64,000 bases of DNA from Corylus avellana (GCF_901000735.1 NC_081548.1:6823364-6887363); one strand, 5' to 3'. Shown: positions 10,907-22,150, numbered from the stretch's first letter. Notes: generated by a model not told the origin, from the letters alone. A program made the numbers and translations.

Positions 10907-12415
10907 GGGAAAAATATAAAAAAGCCTCCCAAACTACTAGTCGTTTTCGATTTAGCCTCCTAATATTCCAAAAGTGATAAAGTTACCCCCCAAACTACCA
11001 AACTATTGCATTTTGGTCACTCCGTTAGTCAAAACCGTTAGTTTGGACGGAAACTGCAAAATGACATCTTTTTGTTATGGGTAAGTTACTACAATGCCCT
11101 TTTATGGAAAAAAAAAAAATTGGAAAAAAATATAAAAAAGCCCTCCAAACTACCAGCAGTTTTCATTTTAGCCCCCTAATGTTCAAAAAGTGATAAAGTA
11201 GCCTCCCAACTACGAAACAGTTGCAATTTGGTCGCTCTTTTAGTCATTACTGTCAAATATGATGGAAAATTCCAAACTACGTCGTTTTGACAAGAGTAAG
11301 TTACAAAAATGTCATTTTAGAAAGAAAAAAAATCATATTAAAACAAGCACGCAAAAAGGCGCCGTTTTGCTTGAAATTAGGGTTTCCTTATACCTACCAA
11401 AACGGCGCTGTTTTGGTAAGTGTTAGAAATTAAAAGAAAAAAACTTAGAACCTATGTAGAAAAAACCCCAACCCCAATTTATCTCTCTCTCCCAAACAGC
11501 CGGCCACCACATCGTTCTATCTCCAGCAACCTTCTCCCTCAAGTGAAAAAAAAAAAAGGCAACGCCCCCCTCTCTCTCTCTCTCTCTCAAAACCGGCTAC
11601 CCCTTCCTCCACCATCCATCACCGCCGGCCACACCATCCAGTGGCTACGAAGCGCCATTGAAAAATTCTTACCCATTGTAAAAATCAAACAAAAAAACCA
11701 CGTTCGTAGATAAACAATACCGATCTGACAGCTATACCATGAAATACAATAAAAAGATTGAGTTATGGGTAAGATTTACAGGCTGCCGAAGATAGAACGA
11801 CGTGGGGGCCGGCAGTTTTGGGGAGAGAGATAAACTGGGGTTGGGGGTTTTTTTCTTGGGTTACCTGCGTGGGGTCTAGGGTTTTTTCTTTTAATTCCTA
11901 ACACTTACCAAAGCAGGGCCGTTTTGGTAAGTATAAGGAAACCCTAATTTCAAGCAAAACAGCGCCGTTTTGCTTGCTTGTTTTAATCTGATTTTTTTTT
12001 TTCAAAAAGGGCATTTTGGAAATTTACCCTTGCCCAAACGACGTAGTTTTAAATTTTTCATCATATTTGACGGTAATGACTAACGAAGTGGCCAACTTGT
12101 AACTGTTTGGTAGTTTTGAGACTATTTTATCACTTTCTGAATATTAGGGGGCTAAAATGAAAACGGCTGGTAGTTTGGGGGGTTTTTTTCAATATTTTCC
12201 CCAAATTTTTTTTTTCATAGAAGGGCATTGTAGTAACTTACCCATAACAAAATGACGTCGTTTTCCAGGTTTCGTCCAAACTGATGGTTTTGACTAACGG
12301 AGTGGTCAAAATGCAATAGTTTGGTAGTTTGGGGGGCTACTTTATCACTTTTGGAACATCATGGGGCTAAATCAAAAACGACTAGTAGTTTGGGGGGCTT
12401 TTTTATATTTTTGCC
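10907..12415. mobile_element. long-palindrome MULE-like element with 9-bp target duplication
   Basis: The element begins GGGAAAAATATAAAAAAGCC and ends with the complement ggcttttttatatttttgcc. It is flanked on both sides by the identical 9-mer TATTTTTTA (10898-10906 and 12416-12424), diagnostic for Mutator-like transposition. Arms of about 600-700 bp face each other around a short spacer at about 11590-11780, so a single strand can fold into one long hairpin. The arms carry repeated 'acggcgccgttttg' motifs. No transposase ORF. The proline/serine-rich open frame at 11420-11713 lies inside an arm and is not a credible gene. Confidence 0.85.
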
Positions 12416-12568
12416 TATTTTTTATCCTATGATATATTACAATACAATTTTCACATGATTTTAAGAAAATCTATAGCAAATAGCTATGACTTGACCCCAA
12501 TAACTCGAAAAGGAGAGGCAAGATTCTTTGCTATGGGATGGATGGAACAGAGATAGCACGAAAACAAT

Positions 12569-12754
12569 TTGGAAAATTATATGGAATATGAAGTTCTAAA
12601 TTCGATGAAAGTATTTATATGGCGAGCGTGTCATGATATACTCCCAACAAAAGTCAATCTCAAAAAGAAAAAAATTGTCCAAGATGATATGTGCATTTTC
12701 TGTTGTAGGGAGGAAGAAACTGTTTCTCGTATTATATGGGAGTACCCATGATCA
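12569..12754 (+). pseudogene. LINE fragment: zf-RVT domain, copy B
   Basis: Same domain fragment as at 4090: I-W-R-A-C-H-D-I-L-P-T-K-V-N-L then C-I-F-C-C-R-E-E-E-T. Ends with TGA after W-E-Y-P. This copy keeps the more usual I-L-P-T spelling. No start codon context and no neighbouring RT, so it is a fragment. Confidence 0.65.
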
Positions 12755-12945
12755 GCTCTTATTGAGGCCTATTAGTATTAAACTAATTTTCTAGCATCTT
12801 ACTGATCTTAGCACTGTGAATATGTATTGCTTCACAAACCATTTTTCCTTCATCTTCTGGCCCTCTTTTTGGACTGAAAAAATAGAAAGTAAAGCCAAAA
12901 AGGTGAAAGACCATCATTTCATTCTCACCACATATTTATTTAAAG

Positions 12946-13300
12946 AGGAATGATAAAAACACAACTTTGACCTAACTTTTTTCTTATGTGATCATTTTTT
13001 TAAAAAAATATATATATTAAATTTTTTTTAAAAAAATTCTAAAGAATAACATGTCCTTTTTTTGTTTTTTTACTTGGTATTAAAAAAAATGGCTTTTTTC
13101 TTCATAAAAATTGCCATTTTTTTTTTAATGATCATTATTCTAAAGAAAAAGATCATTTAAAAAAAATAAAAAGGAACCACATAGGATGTTATTACTTCAA
13201 GAATTTTTTATTTATTTTGTTTTTTTTTTTTTTAAATGACCACATGCATAAAAGAAAAGTTTAAGCTAAAGTTGTGTTTCTCTCATTTTCTTATTTAAAA
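12946..13300. mobile_element. fold-back MITE, copy B
   Basis: Left 'aaaacacaactttgacctaac', right 'agctaaagttgtgtttctc'. Ungapped version of 4470-4850. Confidence 0.6.
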
Positions 13301-13355
13301 TGGTTGTTGTATATATATTTGTTTTTTATATATACATATTTATGTATGTGTCAAT

Positions 13356-13775
13356 TATTAGAATTAATCTTCTATCATGAGACTTAAGGTGGCCCACATG
13401 TCGCATATATTATATGTATGTGACATATAATATATGTGAAAATGTGTAAATGTGAAAATGTGTTTTATTTTCACTAAGTGTTGTCTCCCCTGATAGAAGG
13501 AAGCAACGTAAGATAAATGGATAGGGGTCTTGGCCTATATAAAAGACAAGCCTATGATATCCATTGATCACATCTTTAACGTGAAAAACATATAGGCCAA
13601 AACTCATTATCTATCACTCTCCAACAAAGTGAGGGTTCTAGGATTGCAAATTGAGGGTTCTGGGATTGTGAATTTAGCAAACATTCAACAAGCATTCAAT
13701 TCAAGTGCTTAAACAACAATGGCCAAAGGTTAGTATTTCTTTTATGTTTATATAATTTTCTCCAAAATTCTTACA
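13356..13775 (+). mobile_element. Copia 5' LTR (main element)
   Basis: 420 bp, from TATTAGAATT to ATTCTTACA. Contains the TATA-like 'cctatataaaagacaagcc' near 13536, transcribed sequence after it, and an ATG with splice donor near the 3' end. The 3' LTR is 460 bp and clearly divergent, including a ~40-bp AT-rich segment missing here, so the insertion is old. Flanking 5-mers (tcaat on the left, tttat on the right) do not match. Confidence 0.92.
13719..13728 (+). other. putative first coding exon of Copia gag (ATG plus splice donor in the LTR)
   Basis: ATGGCCAAAG in an AACAATGGC context, the plant consensus for translation starts, is followed at once by GTTAGT, a splice donor. An acceptor (ttggttattgcag) ends at 15283. 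Joining them gives M-A-K-A followed by T-V-F-S-V-L in the gag frame. The gag frame itself has no ATG near its start: an in-frame TAA lies at 15259-15261 and the first in-frame ATG is about 77 codons in. The ATG-donor pair is kept in all four LTR copies seen here (A, B 5', 3', and the one at 51.7 kb, with AGAG or AAAG spelling). Inference, but consistent. Confidence 0.6.
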
Positions 13776-13779
13776 TTAG

Positions 13780-13791
13780 TGGTATCAGAGC
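13780..13791 (+). other. primer-binding site, tRNA-Met type
   Basis: TGGTATCAGAGC four bases after the LTR end. Confidence 0.92.
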
Positions 13792-14044
13792 CTACTTCTG
13801 TGCCATGTTGTTTAGTATCAATCTGTTGAATTTTAGTAGAATGATTGAATGTTTGTATTAGGACTACGGTTGTTGTGAGATTTTTGTTTTGGGTTTCAAG
13901 TTTCATAATGGGTATGGTTTCATGGTTTGGCCGGATCTTTAAAATTTAATGTTTATGATGCTTTTGTGGTTTTAGAAGATTAATCTTCTAGTTTTTTATT
14001 GTGCAAAATACTCTATTTTTACAATTTTGGAATCGTTAAAAAAA

Positions 14045-14382
14045 TGGGAAAAATGCAGTTTACCCCCTTGAAGTTTCAGGGGTTTTTTTAATTTTAACCC
14101 CAAAGTTCAAAAATTAGCAATCTACCCCCCTGAAGTTTCAAAAATTGGCAATTTAAACCTTTCGTTACTAATTTCCATTAAATTGGACAAAATTTTTTTA
14201 AAAAAAGCCTGAGTGTAATGATGTAATTTTATAGATGTTCGTCTATTTGGACGGAAAAATTAAACGAAGGATTTAAATTGCTAATTTTTGAAACTTCAGG
14301 GGAGTAGATTGTCAATTTTTGAACTTTTGGGTTAAAATTGAAAAACTACTGAAACTTCAAGGGGTAAACTGCATTTTCCCCT
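14045..14382. mobile_element. fold-back MITE in Copia leader, copy B
   Basis: Inverted ends GGGAAAAATGCAGTTTACC and ggtaaactgcattttcccc, as at 5648-5982. Confidence 0.75.
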
Positions 14383-14705
14383 AAAAAAAAAAAAAAAACA
14401 AGATTAAGATTTTTGGCCATGCCATTTTTCTTTAAAATGATGATTTCTTTTCATTGTTTTTGAATACTCATATGTTTCCAAACCCATAAATTAGTAGTCT
14501 TGATGATTCCGAACCAAAACCATGTTATAAAATCGGGTTTCAATGCAAACATTTTATAAAAAATGAGAAAACCCGTTTTTAGACCCATTTAGGGTGAGAC
14601 CCGACCTAGATCCGTTCTTCAGACCTGGCTGAAGATAGGGGATGAAGTTCCCTACTCGAATGTAGGCCCACTCGTGTACTGGGCGCGTCCAATACATGCC
14701 CCATT

Positions 14706-14825
14706 TAAAAAAACAAAAAATAAACCTACTTTAATGGAGCAGATGCCATTGGGATTCGAACCCCACAACCTGAGATTCTGCATGGCCAGCTTTACCATCA
14801 AGGCAATGTGTCATTTTGGTTTGAT
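14706..14825 (-). mobile_element. tRNA-like SINE remnant, copy B
   Basis: Same A-box/B-box arrangement as 6290-6430; B-box GGTTCGAATCC on the minus strand. Confidence 0.45.
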
Positions 14826-15283
14826 ATATATTTAGTTATTTATATATACAGTGTTATGCCATTCTGAAATTACAGATTTAATAATGGAAAGTGCCTTTTA
14901 TTGTGCATTAAGAATAGCCACAGCATCTTAAAACACAATGATGTGAAATTTTATAATGGCATTTCATATTGCAATTAAGTTGTCATAGTGATTACTTGGC
15001 CTTATAGGGAAGTGATCATTTTATATGACTTAATTAGAATAAGATAGTAAAAAAAGATATTAGAAAAATTGGATACCTAATACCTATAGGTGCATGATCT
15101 ATTTTTCTTAAGCGTTTATAAAATTTACTAGTCTTATTATGAAGATATACAAACAAATCTTATGCATAATGTGATCTTTACCCACAAGGAGATTTTGATT
15201 TGTTTATGAATTTGACATTGGTTGATTCATATTATAGTTTGTGTTTATTTCAAAGCATTAATGCCTATTCTTGGTTATTGCAG

Positions 15284-17274
15284 CTACTGTTTTTTCTGTT
15301 TTAAATAATGAATCTTCTCATATTCCATTTTTAAATGGAGATAATTTTTCGGGCTGGAAAGACAAAATTCTCTTGACATTAGGGTGCACAGATCTAGACT
15401 TTGCATTGCGTGTGAAGGAACCACCCGTTCCCATTGAAACAAGTTTGTTAGTAGAAAAAACTACATATGAAAAGTGGAAACGGTCAAACCGATTAAGTCT
15501 AATGCTCATTAAGTCACATATTAGTAAGAACATTAGAGGTTCAATTCCTCCATGTGATAAGGTAAAGGACTACTTAAAGACCATTGAAGAACAATTTGTT
15601 AGTTCTAATAAGGCATTAGCTAGCACTCTAATGACCAAGTTGTCAATTATGAAACATGACAAATCTAGGAGTGTGCGTGAGCACATAATGGAGATGAGGG
15701 ACATTGCTGCACAACTTAAGTCCTTAGAAATTGAGATTTCAGAGTCATTCCTTGTCCATTTCATACTCAATTCTCTCCCTACTGAATATGGACCATTTAA
15801 GATTTCTTACAACACACATAAGGAAAAGTGGTCCATTAATGAACTTCTAACAATGTGTGTACAAGAAGAGGAGAGGTTGAAACATGAAAATTTGGAGAGT
15901 GCACATTTTGTGACTCATAAAAAGGGCAAAGGGAAAAAGGGAAAAGGTGCTGAAATTAAATGGAAGAAGGATGGACAAGCATCATTCAAGCCTTATGGAA
16001 ATAAACATGCATGTTTCTTCTGTAAGAAAAAGGGGCACAAAAAGAACGAGTGCCCAAAGTACAAAAAATGGCTCGAGAAAAAAGGTAATCTAGATTCTCT
16101 AGTGTGTTATGAATCTAACATCATAGATATTCATCATAATACATGGTGGATTGATTCGGGTGCTACAATTCACGTTGTCAATATCATGCAGGGATTTCTC
16201 AGCCTAAGGAAACCGATGGGAAGTGAACAAGGCATCTATTCAAGAAATGGGATGTGTTCGCATGTTGAGGCTGTAGGAACCTTTAGACTTGTTTTAGAAA
16301 ATGGATATATTTTAGACCTTGTAAACACCTTTTATGTTCCTTCATTTTCAAAAAATTTAATTTCTATATCTAAGCTAGTACCTTTGGGGTTTGAATTTAA
16401 TTTTATTGGGTCAAATGTCTATTTGTTTAAAAACTCTACAAATGTTGGCTCAGGAATCTTAGTCAATGGTTTATATAAATTAAATTTAGATCCCATTTAT
16501 GAACAAAGTCTCTTAACTATGCATGATATTGGTAGTAAATGCAACATTATTGATGAGCCATCCTCTAAGTTATGGCATAGGAGATTGGGACATATCTCCA
16601 TCGAGAGAATCAAAAGATTAATAAATGATGGAGTCCTTAAGGCTTTGGATTTTTCAGATTTTGATACTTGTGTGGATTGCATAAAAGGAAAGCAGACCAA
16701 CAAGACCAGTAAAGGTGCCAAGAGGAGTGAAGAAATACTTGGAATCATACACACTGACAACTGTGGACCATTTAGTACCCCATGTTTGAATGGTCAGAGA
16801 TATTTTATCTTATTTATTGATGACTATTCACAGTTTATGTATCTTTACCTCCTTTTTAATAAGTTTGAAGCACTAGATGCTTTCAAAACATATAAAAGGG
16901 AAGTAGAGAGACAATTAGAAAAGAAAATTAAGATCGTAAGATCTGATAGGGGTAGAGAATATTATGGTAGATACACAGAGTCATGGCAAAGATCGGGTCC
17001 ATTTGCCAATTTTCTCAAAGAAGAAGGGATTATTGCTCAATATACAATGCCTGGTTCACCTTACCAAAATGGTGTTGCTGAAAGGCGAAACCGTACCCTT
17101 ATGGATATGGTAAGAAGTATGCTTAGCAATAATGATCTTCCTTTATTTTTGTGGAGTGAGGCCTTAAAAACTTCCGTATATATCTTAAATAGAGTTCCAT
17201 CTAAGGTTGTTCCCAAAACACCATTTGAGTTATGGAAAGGATGGAAACTTAGTTTAAGATATTTTCATATATGA
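15284..17274 (+). pseudogene. Ty1/Copia gag-protease-integrase (5' part of polyprotein)
   Basis: Continuous frame of about 660 codons. Gag (UBN2-type) comes first. A zinc knuckle follows at about residue 248 ([15 protein letters not shown]-x2-C-x4-H-x4-C). The aspartic protease motif WWIDSGAT is at ~293, the GAG-pre-integrase H-x-R-L-G-H at ~433, and the integrase catalytic D (HTDN), D (SDRG) and E (GVAERRN) at ~496, 559 and 604. Function in an intact element: particle assembly, polyprotein cleavage and insertion of cDNA. The frame ends at TGA (17272) where relatives have Trp in a conserved G-C motif, so this is a single-base nonsense change. There is no nearby ATG; the start is probably supplied by the LTR exon at 13719. 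A frame opening at a TTG (15271) is an artefact of that. Confidence 0.93.
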
Positions 17275-19120
17275 GGTTGTCTAGTTGAGGTTATGGTCTA
17301 CAATCCACAATTAAAGAAATTAGATCCGAGAACAGTCAGTGGATATTTCATTGGCTATACAGGAAATTCTAAGGGTTATAGATTTTTATTGTCCCTCACA
17401 GACGCCTAGAATTGTTGAAGCTAGAAATGCAAAATTTATTGAGGCTCTTGACATTAGTGGGAGTAATGTTCCTCAAAAGATAGAGTGGGAGGAAACACGG
17501 AATTTAGATACAACATCCATGAATCAAAATAAGTTGACTGTTTTGAAGGAAAATCAACCAGGTATCCTTGAAGAACAATCAATTCAAGAACTACCACCAC
17601 CTCAAGAGGAACATATCAATGTAGAGTCTGCAAGTCAATATCTACATAATGTGGATGAGACTGTAGAATTAAGAAGATCCTCAAGAGTAAGGAGGCCAAG
17701 CATTTCTGGTGACTATTGTGTATACCTATTATAATTTGACTTTGCTGTCGGACCTAAGGATGATCCTATTTCATTTTCACATGCCATGAGCGATGAAAAC
17801 TCAAAATTTTGGTATAATGCCATGATAGAAGAAATAGAATCCATGGCTAAAAATCAAGTTTGGGAAATTGTGCAACTACCTAAAGGAGTTAAAGCCATTG
17901 GTTGTAAATGGGTTTATAAAATCAAAAAAGACTCAAATGGTACCATCAATTGATATAAGGCTAGACTTGTAGCTAAGGGATTCATACAAAGAGAAGGTAT
18001 TGATTGCCATGATACTTTCTCTCCAGTTTCTAAAAAGGATTCCTTTAGAATAATCATGACATTAGTAGCTCATTTTGTTTAGAGCTACATCAGATGGATG
18101 TGAAAACAGCTTTCCTTAATGGGAGTCTTGAAGAAGAGGTGTACATGAAACAACCTGAAGGATTTTGTTCTAATAAAAGTGATCAATTAGTCTGCAGGTT
18201 AAAGAAATCTATTTGTGGACTAAAACAAGCATGCCGTCAATGGTATTTAAAATTTCATAATGTTATTACTTCATTTGGATTTGCGGAGAACATTGTGGAT
18301 AATTGCATACACCAAAAATTTATTGGGAGTAAATTTGTTTTCTTAGTCCTATATGTTGATGATATCTTACTTGCAACTAATTATTTGAGTCTACTGCATG
18401 ACATTAAACAATTTCTTTCCCAAAACTTTGAAATGAAGGATTTAGGTGAAGCTTCTTATATCTTAGGCATTGAGATTCATAGAGATAGGTCTCAAAAGAT
18501 GTTAGGTCTGTCTCATAAAGCCTATATTGAAAGAGTTTTGGAAAAATTCAGAATGCATGAATGTACACCCAATGCGGCACCCATATTGAAGGGTGATACA
18601 TTCAATTTAAGTCAATGTCTGAAAAATGTTTTGGAAAAGAAAGAAATGGACAGCATTCCTTATGCATCTGATGTTGGCAGTTTAATGTATGCACATGTTT
18701 GTTTAAGACCTGACATTGCATATGCAGTAGGAATGTTAGGAAGATCTCAAAGTAATCCGGGAATGGAACACTGGAAGGCTGCGAAAAAAGTTATGAGATA
18801 TTTACAAGGAACCAAGAATCATATGCTGACTTATAAGAATGTAGATTATCTAGAAGTGATGGGATATTCAGACTTAGACTTTACGGGTTGTAAAGACTCT
18901 AGAAAGTCCACTTCAAAATATGTCTTTATGTTGGCTGGAGGTACTATATCATGGAAGAGCACCAAACAGACGATAATTGCATCCTCTACTATAGAGGCAG
19001 AGTTCATAACATGCTTTGAAGCGACTTCATAGGCAAAATGGTTAAGAAATTTTATCACAGGGCTTCAAATTGTGGATTCAATATCCAAGCCGTTACGAAT
19101 TTACTATGATAATTTGGCAA
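17275..19120 (+). pseudogene. Copia integrase C-terminus, reverse transcriptase and RNase H (decayed)
   Basis: Continues the polyprotein with several breaks. The integrase tail reads SGYFIGYT, then a one-base frameshift near 17380. A linker ends RRSSRVRRPS with TAA at 17732. RT follows with WVYKIK, a TGA in place of a codon near 17952, VAKGF, a TAG near 18080, MDVKTAFLNG, the active-site YVDD (18352-18363), then RNase H with YSDLDFTG and SSTIEAEF and a TAG at 19030. At least four stops and one frameshift exclude function. The last part, around 19120, has a poly-T expansion before the nested insertion. Confidence 0.92.
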
Positions 19121-19226
19121 CAATTTTTTTTTTTTTTTAATTTTTTTTTTTTTTTAAGAATAACAAAAGTGGGAGTAGAACCAAACATATTGACATAAAG
19201 TATCTTGCTGTTAGAGAGAGAATTAA

Positions 19227-19519
19227 TGACGTAGCGGAAGACTAAGGTAACTAATCAAAGAGCAGCGTCTTTGATTCTGCAAGGAGAAGCGTCTTCGTCT
19301 TCTACCCAAAAGATAAAACAAGCCCGCAGGCTAAGAAATAAAATAAAATCCTAATATAAAATTGACAATCAGCGGGAATCGTGGCAATCTTTCCTTTTGT
19401 ACTTCCATTGTTTGAGAATAGCTAAAATTCTGATCAAGCGGCGCTGCTCCAATATTATTTTTGATATTTTCTTTATTTTCGTTTTTACCGAAAATAAAGA
19501 TAAATATCGTCCTACATCA
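19227..19519 (-). mobile_element. 3' LTR of the nested gag-only element (internally deleted)
   Basis: 293 bp; identical to the ends of the other LTR but missing about 254 bp from the middle (after 'cccgcaggctaa'), including the tandem repeats. Confidence 0.9.
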
Positions 19520-19535
19520 GACACCCCCACTTGAA
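19520..19535 (-). other. polypurine tract of the nested element
   Basis: Minus strand reads TTCAAGTGGGGGTGTC directly before the 3' LTR. This is the expected plus-strand DNA primer. Confidence 0.8.
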
Positions 19536-19539
19536 AAAA

Positions 19540-20658
19540 ACTCGTCCTCGAGTTTTCTTTGGGACATGGCACATGTGGCTCCTCTGAAGAAAAGTACTTG
19601 GAGAAATCTATATAGATAGAATCAAGACATGATTTTTCCTTTTCGTCTACTTCCACCAAAATTCCTCCAACGATTTCTTCTTGGGTATCATCTTCAACTT
19701 CATTGTTTTCTTCAAAAGAATCGTCAATTTTTGTGATGATCGTGATGAGTTGCACCTGTGGTGTAGGTTGCATCTATGGTAGAGGAAGTTGCACTTGTGG
19801 TGGAGAAGGTTGCATCTGTGGTGGAGAAGGTTGCACTTGTGGTGGAGGAGGTTGTAATTGTGGTAGAGGAAGTTGCACTTGTGGTGGAGGAGGTGGTAGC
19901 TGTTCCTCCATTGATGTAGTCGTTGGAATCAATGATGGTGGCTGCACATATGTTTTCTCTGATGGCAACTCCACTTCTTCAACCAACTTAACATCTTCCA
20001 CAACTTCTTCACCATAATTAAAATTCTCTTCATAGGCGAAGGGCCTATTTGGAGAGTTATGAAGATGATTATGGACATGACGAAAGTGGCTTACGTCATC
20101 CTCACGGAATCGGTCAACATCCAGATATTGAACGGGTTCCCTTCGGATCCCATAGTCATCTGGTGGTAGGAACCGGGCATTGAGTAACCGCTTCATCTTA
20201 GGCCAAGATGTCATGGGTCTTTTTCCTTCCCTGGATCGAGAGAGCTTCAACCATTCCCACCAAGCGGATGCTCCACCTTTGAGCTTATAAGCCACCAACT
20301 TCACCTTCTTTTCTTCCGGAATACACATGTACTCAAAGAATCTTTCTACCTCCATTATCCAGTCAAGGTAATCTTCAATGTGAAGATAACCATCGAATGA
20401 AGGGAGATCGTTATTCATCCGGTACTCCCGAGTGTCTCTGTGATTCCAAGGGGCACGCATCTGCCTGCGTTCAAACGACTCCCACAATTGGCGCACCTCC
20501 TGTTGCATCATCTGCGCTGTCTGCTTGAGCTCTTGGAATTCGGTTCTCCAAGGAGCCTCTGATCGCTTGATGTATCGCTGGTAGTCGGATCTCGAAACAG
20601 CATCCCTCTCACGAACGGCGTCGTTATAGAAGTTGTTGTTGTAGTATAAGTTGGCCAT
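19540..20658 (-). pseudogene. gag-like protein of the nested element (one internal stop)
   Basis: Starts at ATG (20658). Residues 1-65 are Asn/Tyr-rich and then a predicted coiled coil (FQELKQTAQMMQQEVRQL). A Retrotrans_gag core follows, with DYLDWIMEVERFF, KLVAYKLKGGASAWWEWL and WPKMKRLLNARFLP at about 105-185. Next come an acidic linker and a Pro/Gln-rich tandem repeat (PPQVQ units) from ~255. A TAG at 19774-19776 falls inside this repeat where CAG is expected, and the frame then continues about 85 codons through an acidic tail to the purine tract. No zinc knuckle is seen. A cysteine/glycine-rich frame on the plus strand here is only its antisense. Confidence 0.85.
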
Positions 20659-20676
20659 CGAATCCGGATAATGCCG

Positions 20677-20690
20677 GCTCTGATACCAAC
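20677..20690 (-). other. primer-binding site of the nested element
   Basis: Minus strand GTTGGTATCAGAGC immediately after the LTR, matching tRNA-Met. Confidence 0.9.
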
Positions 20691-21237
20691 TGACGTAGCG
20701 GAAGACTAAGGTAACTAATCAAAGAGCAGCGTCTTTGATTCTGCAAGGAGAAGCGTCTTCGTCTTCTACCCAAAAGATAAAACAAGCCCGCAGGCTAAAA
20801 AAAATAAAACTCCGCAGAGTATTTGAGAGAGAATTCTCTGATTTGATTATAATTCCATTGATTGAGTTTTACATAATAGGCAAGCCTATTTATAGAAGAG
20901 AAATACTTGTAGAGAAAGTAAACCTACTTCTAGTAGAGAAAGTAAATCTAATCCTAGTAGAGAAAGTAAATCTAATCCTAGTAGGAAAGTAAACATAATC
21001 CTATAGTAGTAGTAAACCTAATCCTAATAAGGAAAGGAAATAAAGTCCTAATAAAATAAAATAAAATCCTAATATAAAATTGACAATCAGCGGGAATCGT
21101 GGCAATCTTTCCTTTTGTACTTCCATTGTTTGAGAATAGCTAAAATTCTGATCAAGCGGCGCTGCTCCAATATTATTTTTGATATTTTCTTTATTTTCGT
21201 TTTTACTGAAAATAAAGATAAATATCGTCCTACATCA
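20691..21237 (-). mobile_element. 5' LTR of the nested gag-only element
   Basis: 547 bp, TGATGTAGG...CTACGTCA on the minus strand. A related solo LTR of 556 bp is at 26138-26693. Confidence 0.92.
20908..21055. repeat. tandem repeats within the LTR
   Basis: About six imperfect units of 20-24 bp of the form 'agtagagaaagtaaatctaa', some ending 'tcct'. Missing from the other LTR because of its deletion; a degenerate version is in the solo LTR near 26360-26470. Confidence 0.85.
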
Positions 21238-21375
21238 ATTAAGGAACAAGAAGTCTCTATAGAGCATACAAGTACAACTTCTATGATTGCAGATCCCATG
21301 ACAAAAGGGCTCTCAATAAAGACATTTTCGAAACATGTAGAGAGCATGGGATTATTAAGCTCATTTTATGCTTGA
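21238..21375 (+). pseudogene. Copia RNase H C-terminal tail (after nested insertion)
   Basis: Resumes the pol frame exactly at the target duplication: KEQEVSIEHTSTT, then ADPMTKGLS, stop at TGA (21373). Continuous in the inverted contig at 9336-9460. Confidence 0.85.
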
Positions 21376-21675
21376 TTAAATTCTTGTTGTTTAGAGTACT
21401 CGTTCATTGTCAAAACAATGTTTATTTTTGTGCACATAAAGTATTTGCTCCAATACAGTTAGACCCAAAATAACTTATTGGAAGTTATTCATAAAGAATT
21501 ATACCATATATAGATTTCATTTTTTAAAGATTCATACATTGTAATACCCAAAATAACATAACCGTCATGATTCGTGTATTGTATCTCTCCTTAAAGTGAA
21601 ACTAAAGCTTTAGTAGTCTTCAATTTAGCCATATATAGTTTTAGTTACCCAAACGATTTTAAAATGTGTCATGTG

Positions 21676-21690
21676 AGCCAAGTGGGAGAA
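21676..21690 (+). other. polypurine tract of the Copia element
   Basis: AAGTGGGAGAA lies immediately before the 3' LTR. Confidence 0.8.
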
Positions 21691-22150
21691 TATTAGAATT
21701 AATCTTCTATCAGGAGACTTAAGGTAGCCCACATGTCACATATATTATATGTATATAGTATATTATATATAGTTTTTATTAAACAAAAAAGTTTGGGTAA
21801 TTAAAGTACAGTTAACTACTAAAGGTGAAAATGTGTCTTATTTTCACCAAGTGTTGTCTCCCTTGATAGAGGGAAGCAACGTAAGATAAATGGATAGTGG
21901 TCTTGGCCTATATAAAAGACAAGCTTGTGATATCCATTAATCACATCTTTAATGTGAAAAAAACATATAGGTCAAAAATCCTTATCTATCACTCTCCAAC
22001 AAAGTGAGGGTTCTAGGATTACGAATTGAAAGTTCTAGGATTGTGAATTTAGCAAACATTCAACAAATATTCAATTCAAGTACTTAAACAACAATGGCCA
22101 AAGGTTAGTATTTCTTTTATGTTTATATAATTTTCTCCCAAATTCTTACA
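21691..22150 (+). mobile_element. Copia 3' LTR (main element)
   Basis: 460 bp, same termini as the 5' LTR. Carries an extra AT-rich segment near 21745-21800. Conserved ATGGCCAAAGGTTAG near 22094. Confidence 0.92.

Larger units (their letters stand above)
13729..15283 (+). other. putative leader intron of the Copia element
   Basis: 1555 bp between donor GTTAGT and acceptor TTGCAG. It holds the rest of the LTR, the tRNA-Met primer site, a 338-bp MITE and a SINE-like unit. If spliced, the translated RNA would lack the primer-binding site. No other gene is seen in this stretch. Confidence 0.5.
19227..21237 (-). mobile_element. gag-only LTR retrotransposon (TR-GAG type) nested in Copia pol
   Basis: 2011 bp flanked by identical ATTAA (19222-19226 and 21238-21242). 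On the minus strand the order is LTR (20691-21237), tRNA-Met primer site, one gag-like gene, purine tract CAAGTGGGGGTGTC and LTR (19227-19519). Ends are TG...CA. No protease, RT or integrase region fits in the space, so it is non-autonomous and must rely on enzymes from a related Gypsy-type element. This matches the described class of terminal-repeat elements carrying only a GAG domain (TR-GAG). The empty site exists in the inverted contig. Confidence 0.9.

Noticed and set aside
15271..15283. Gag start at TTG 15271
   Set aside because: Not a normal plant start; an in-frame stop lies just upstream, and the region ends in a splice acceptor, which fits a spliced start better.
19703..20017. Cys/Gly-rich small protein on the plus strand
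   Set aside because: Antisense of the Pro/Gln repeat of the nested gag gene; composition is a direct consequence.
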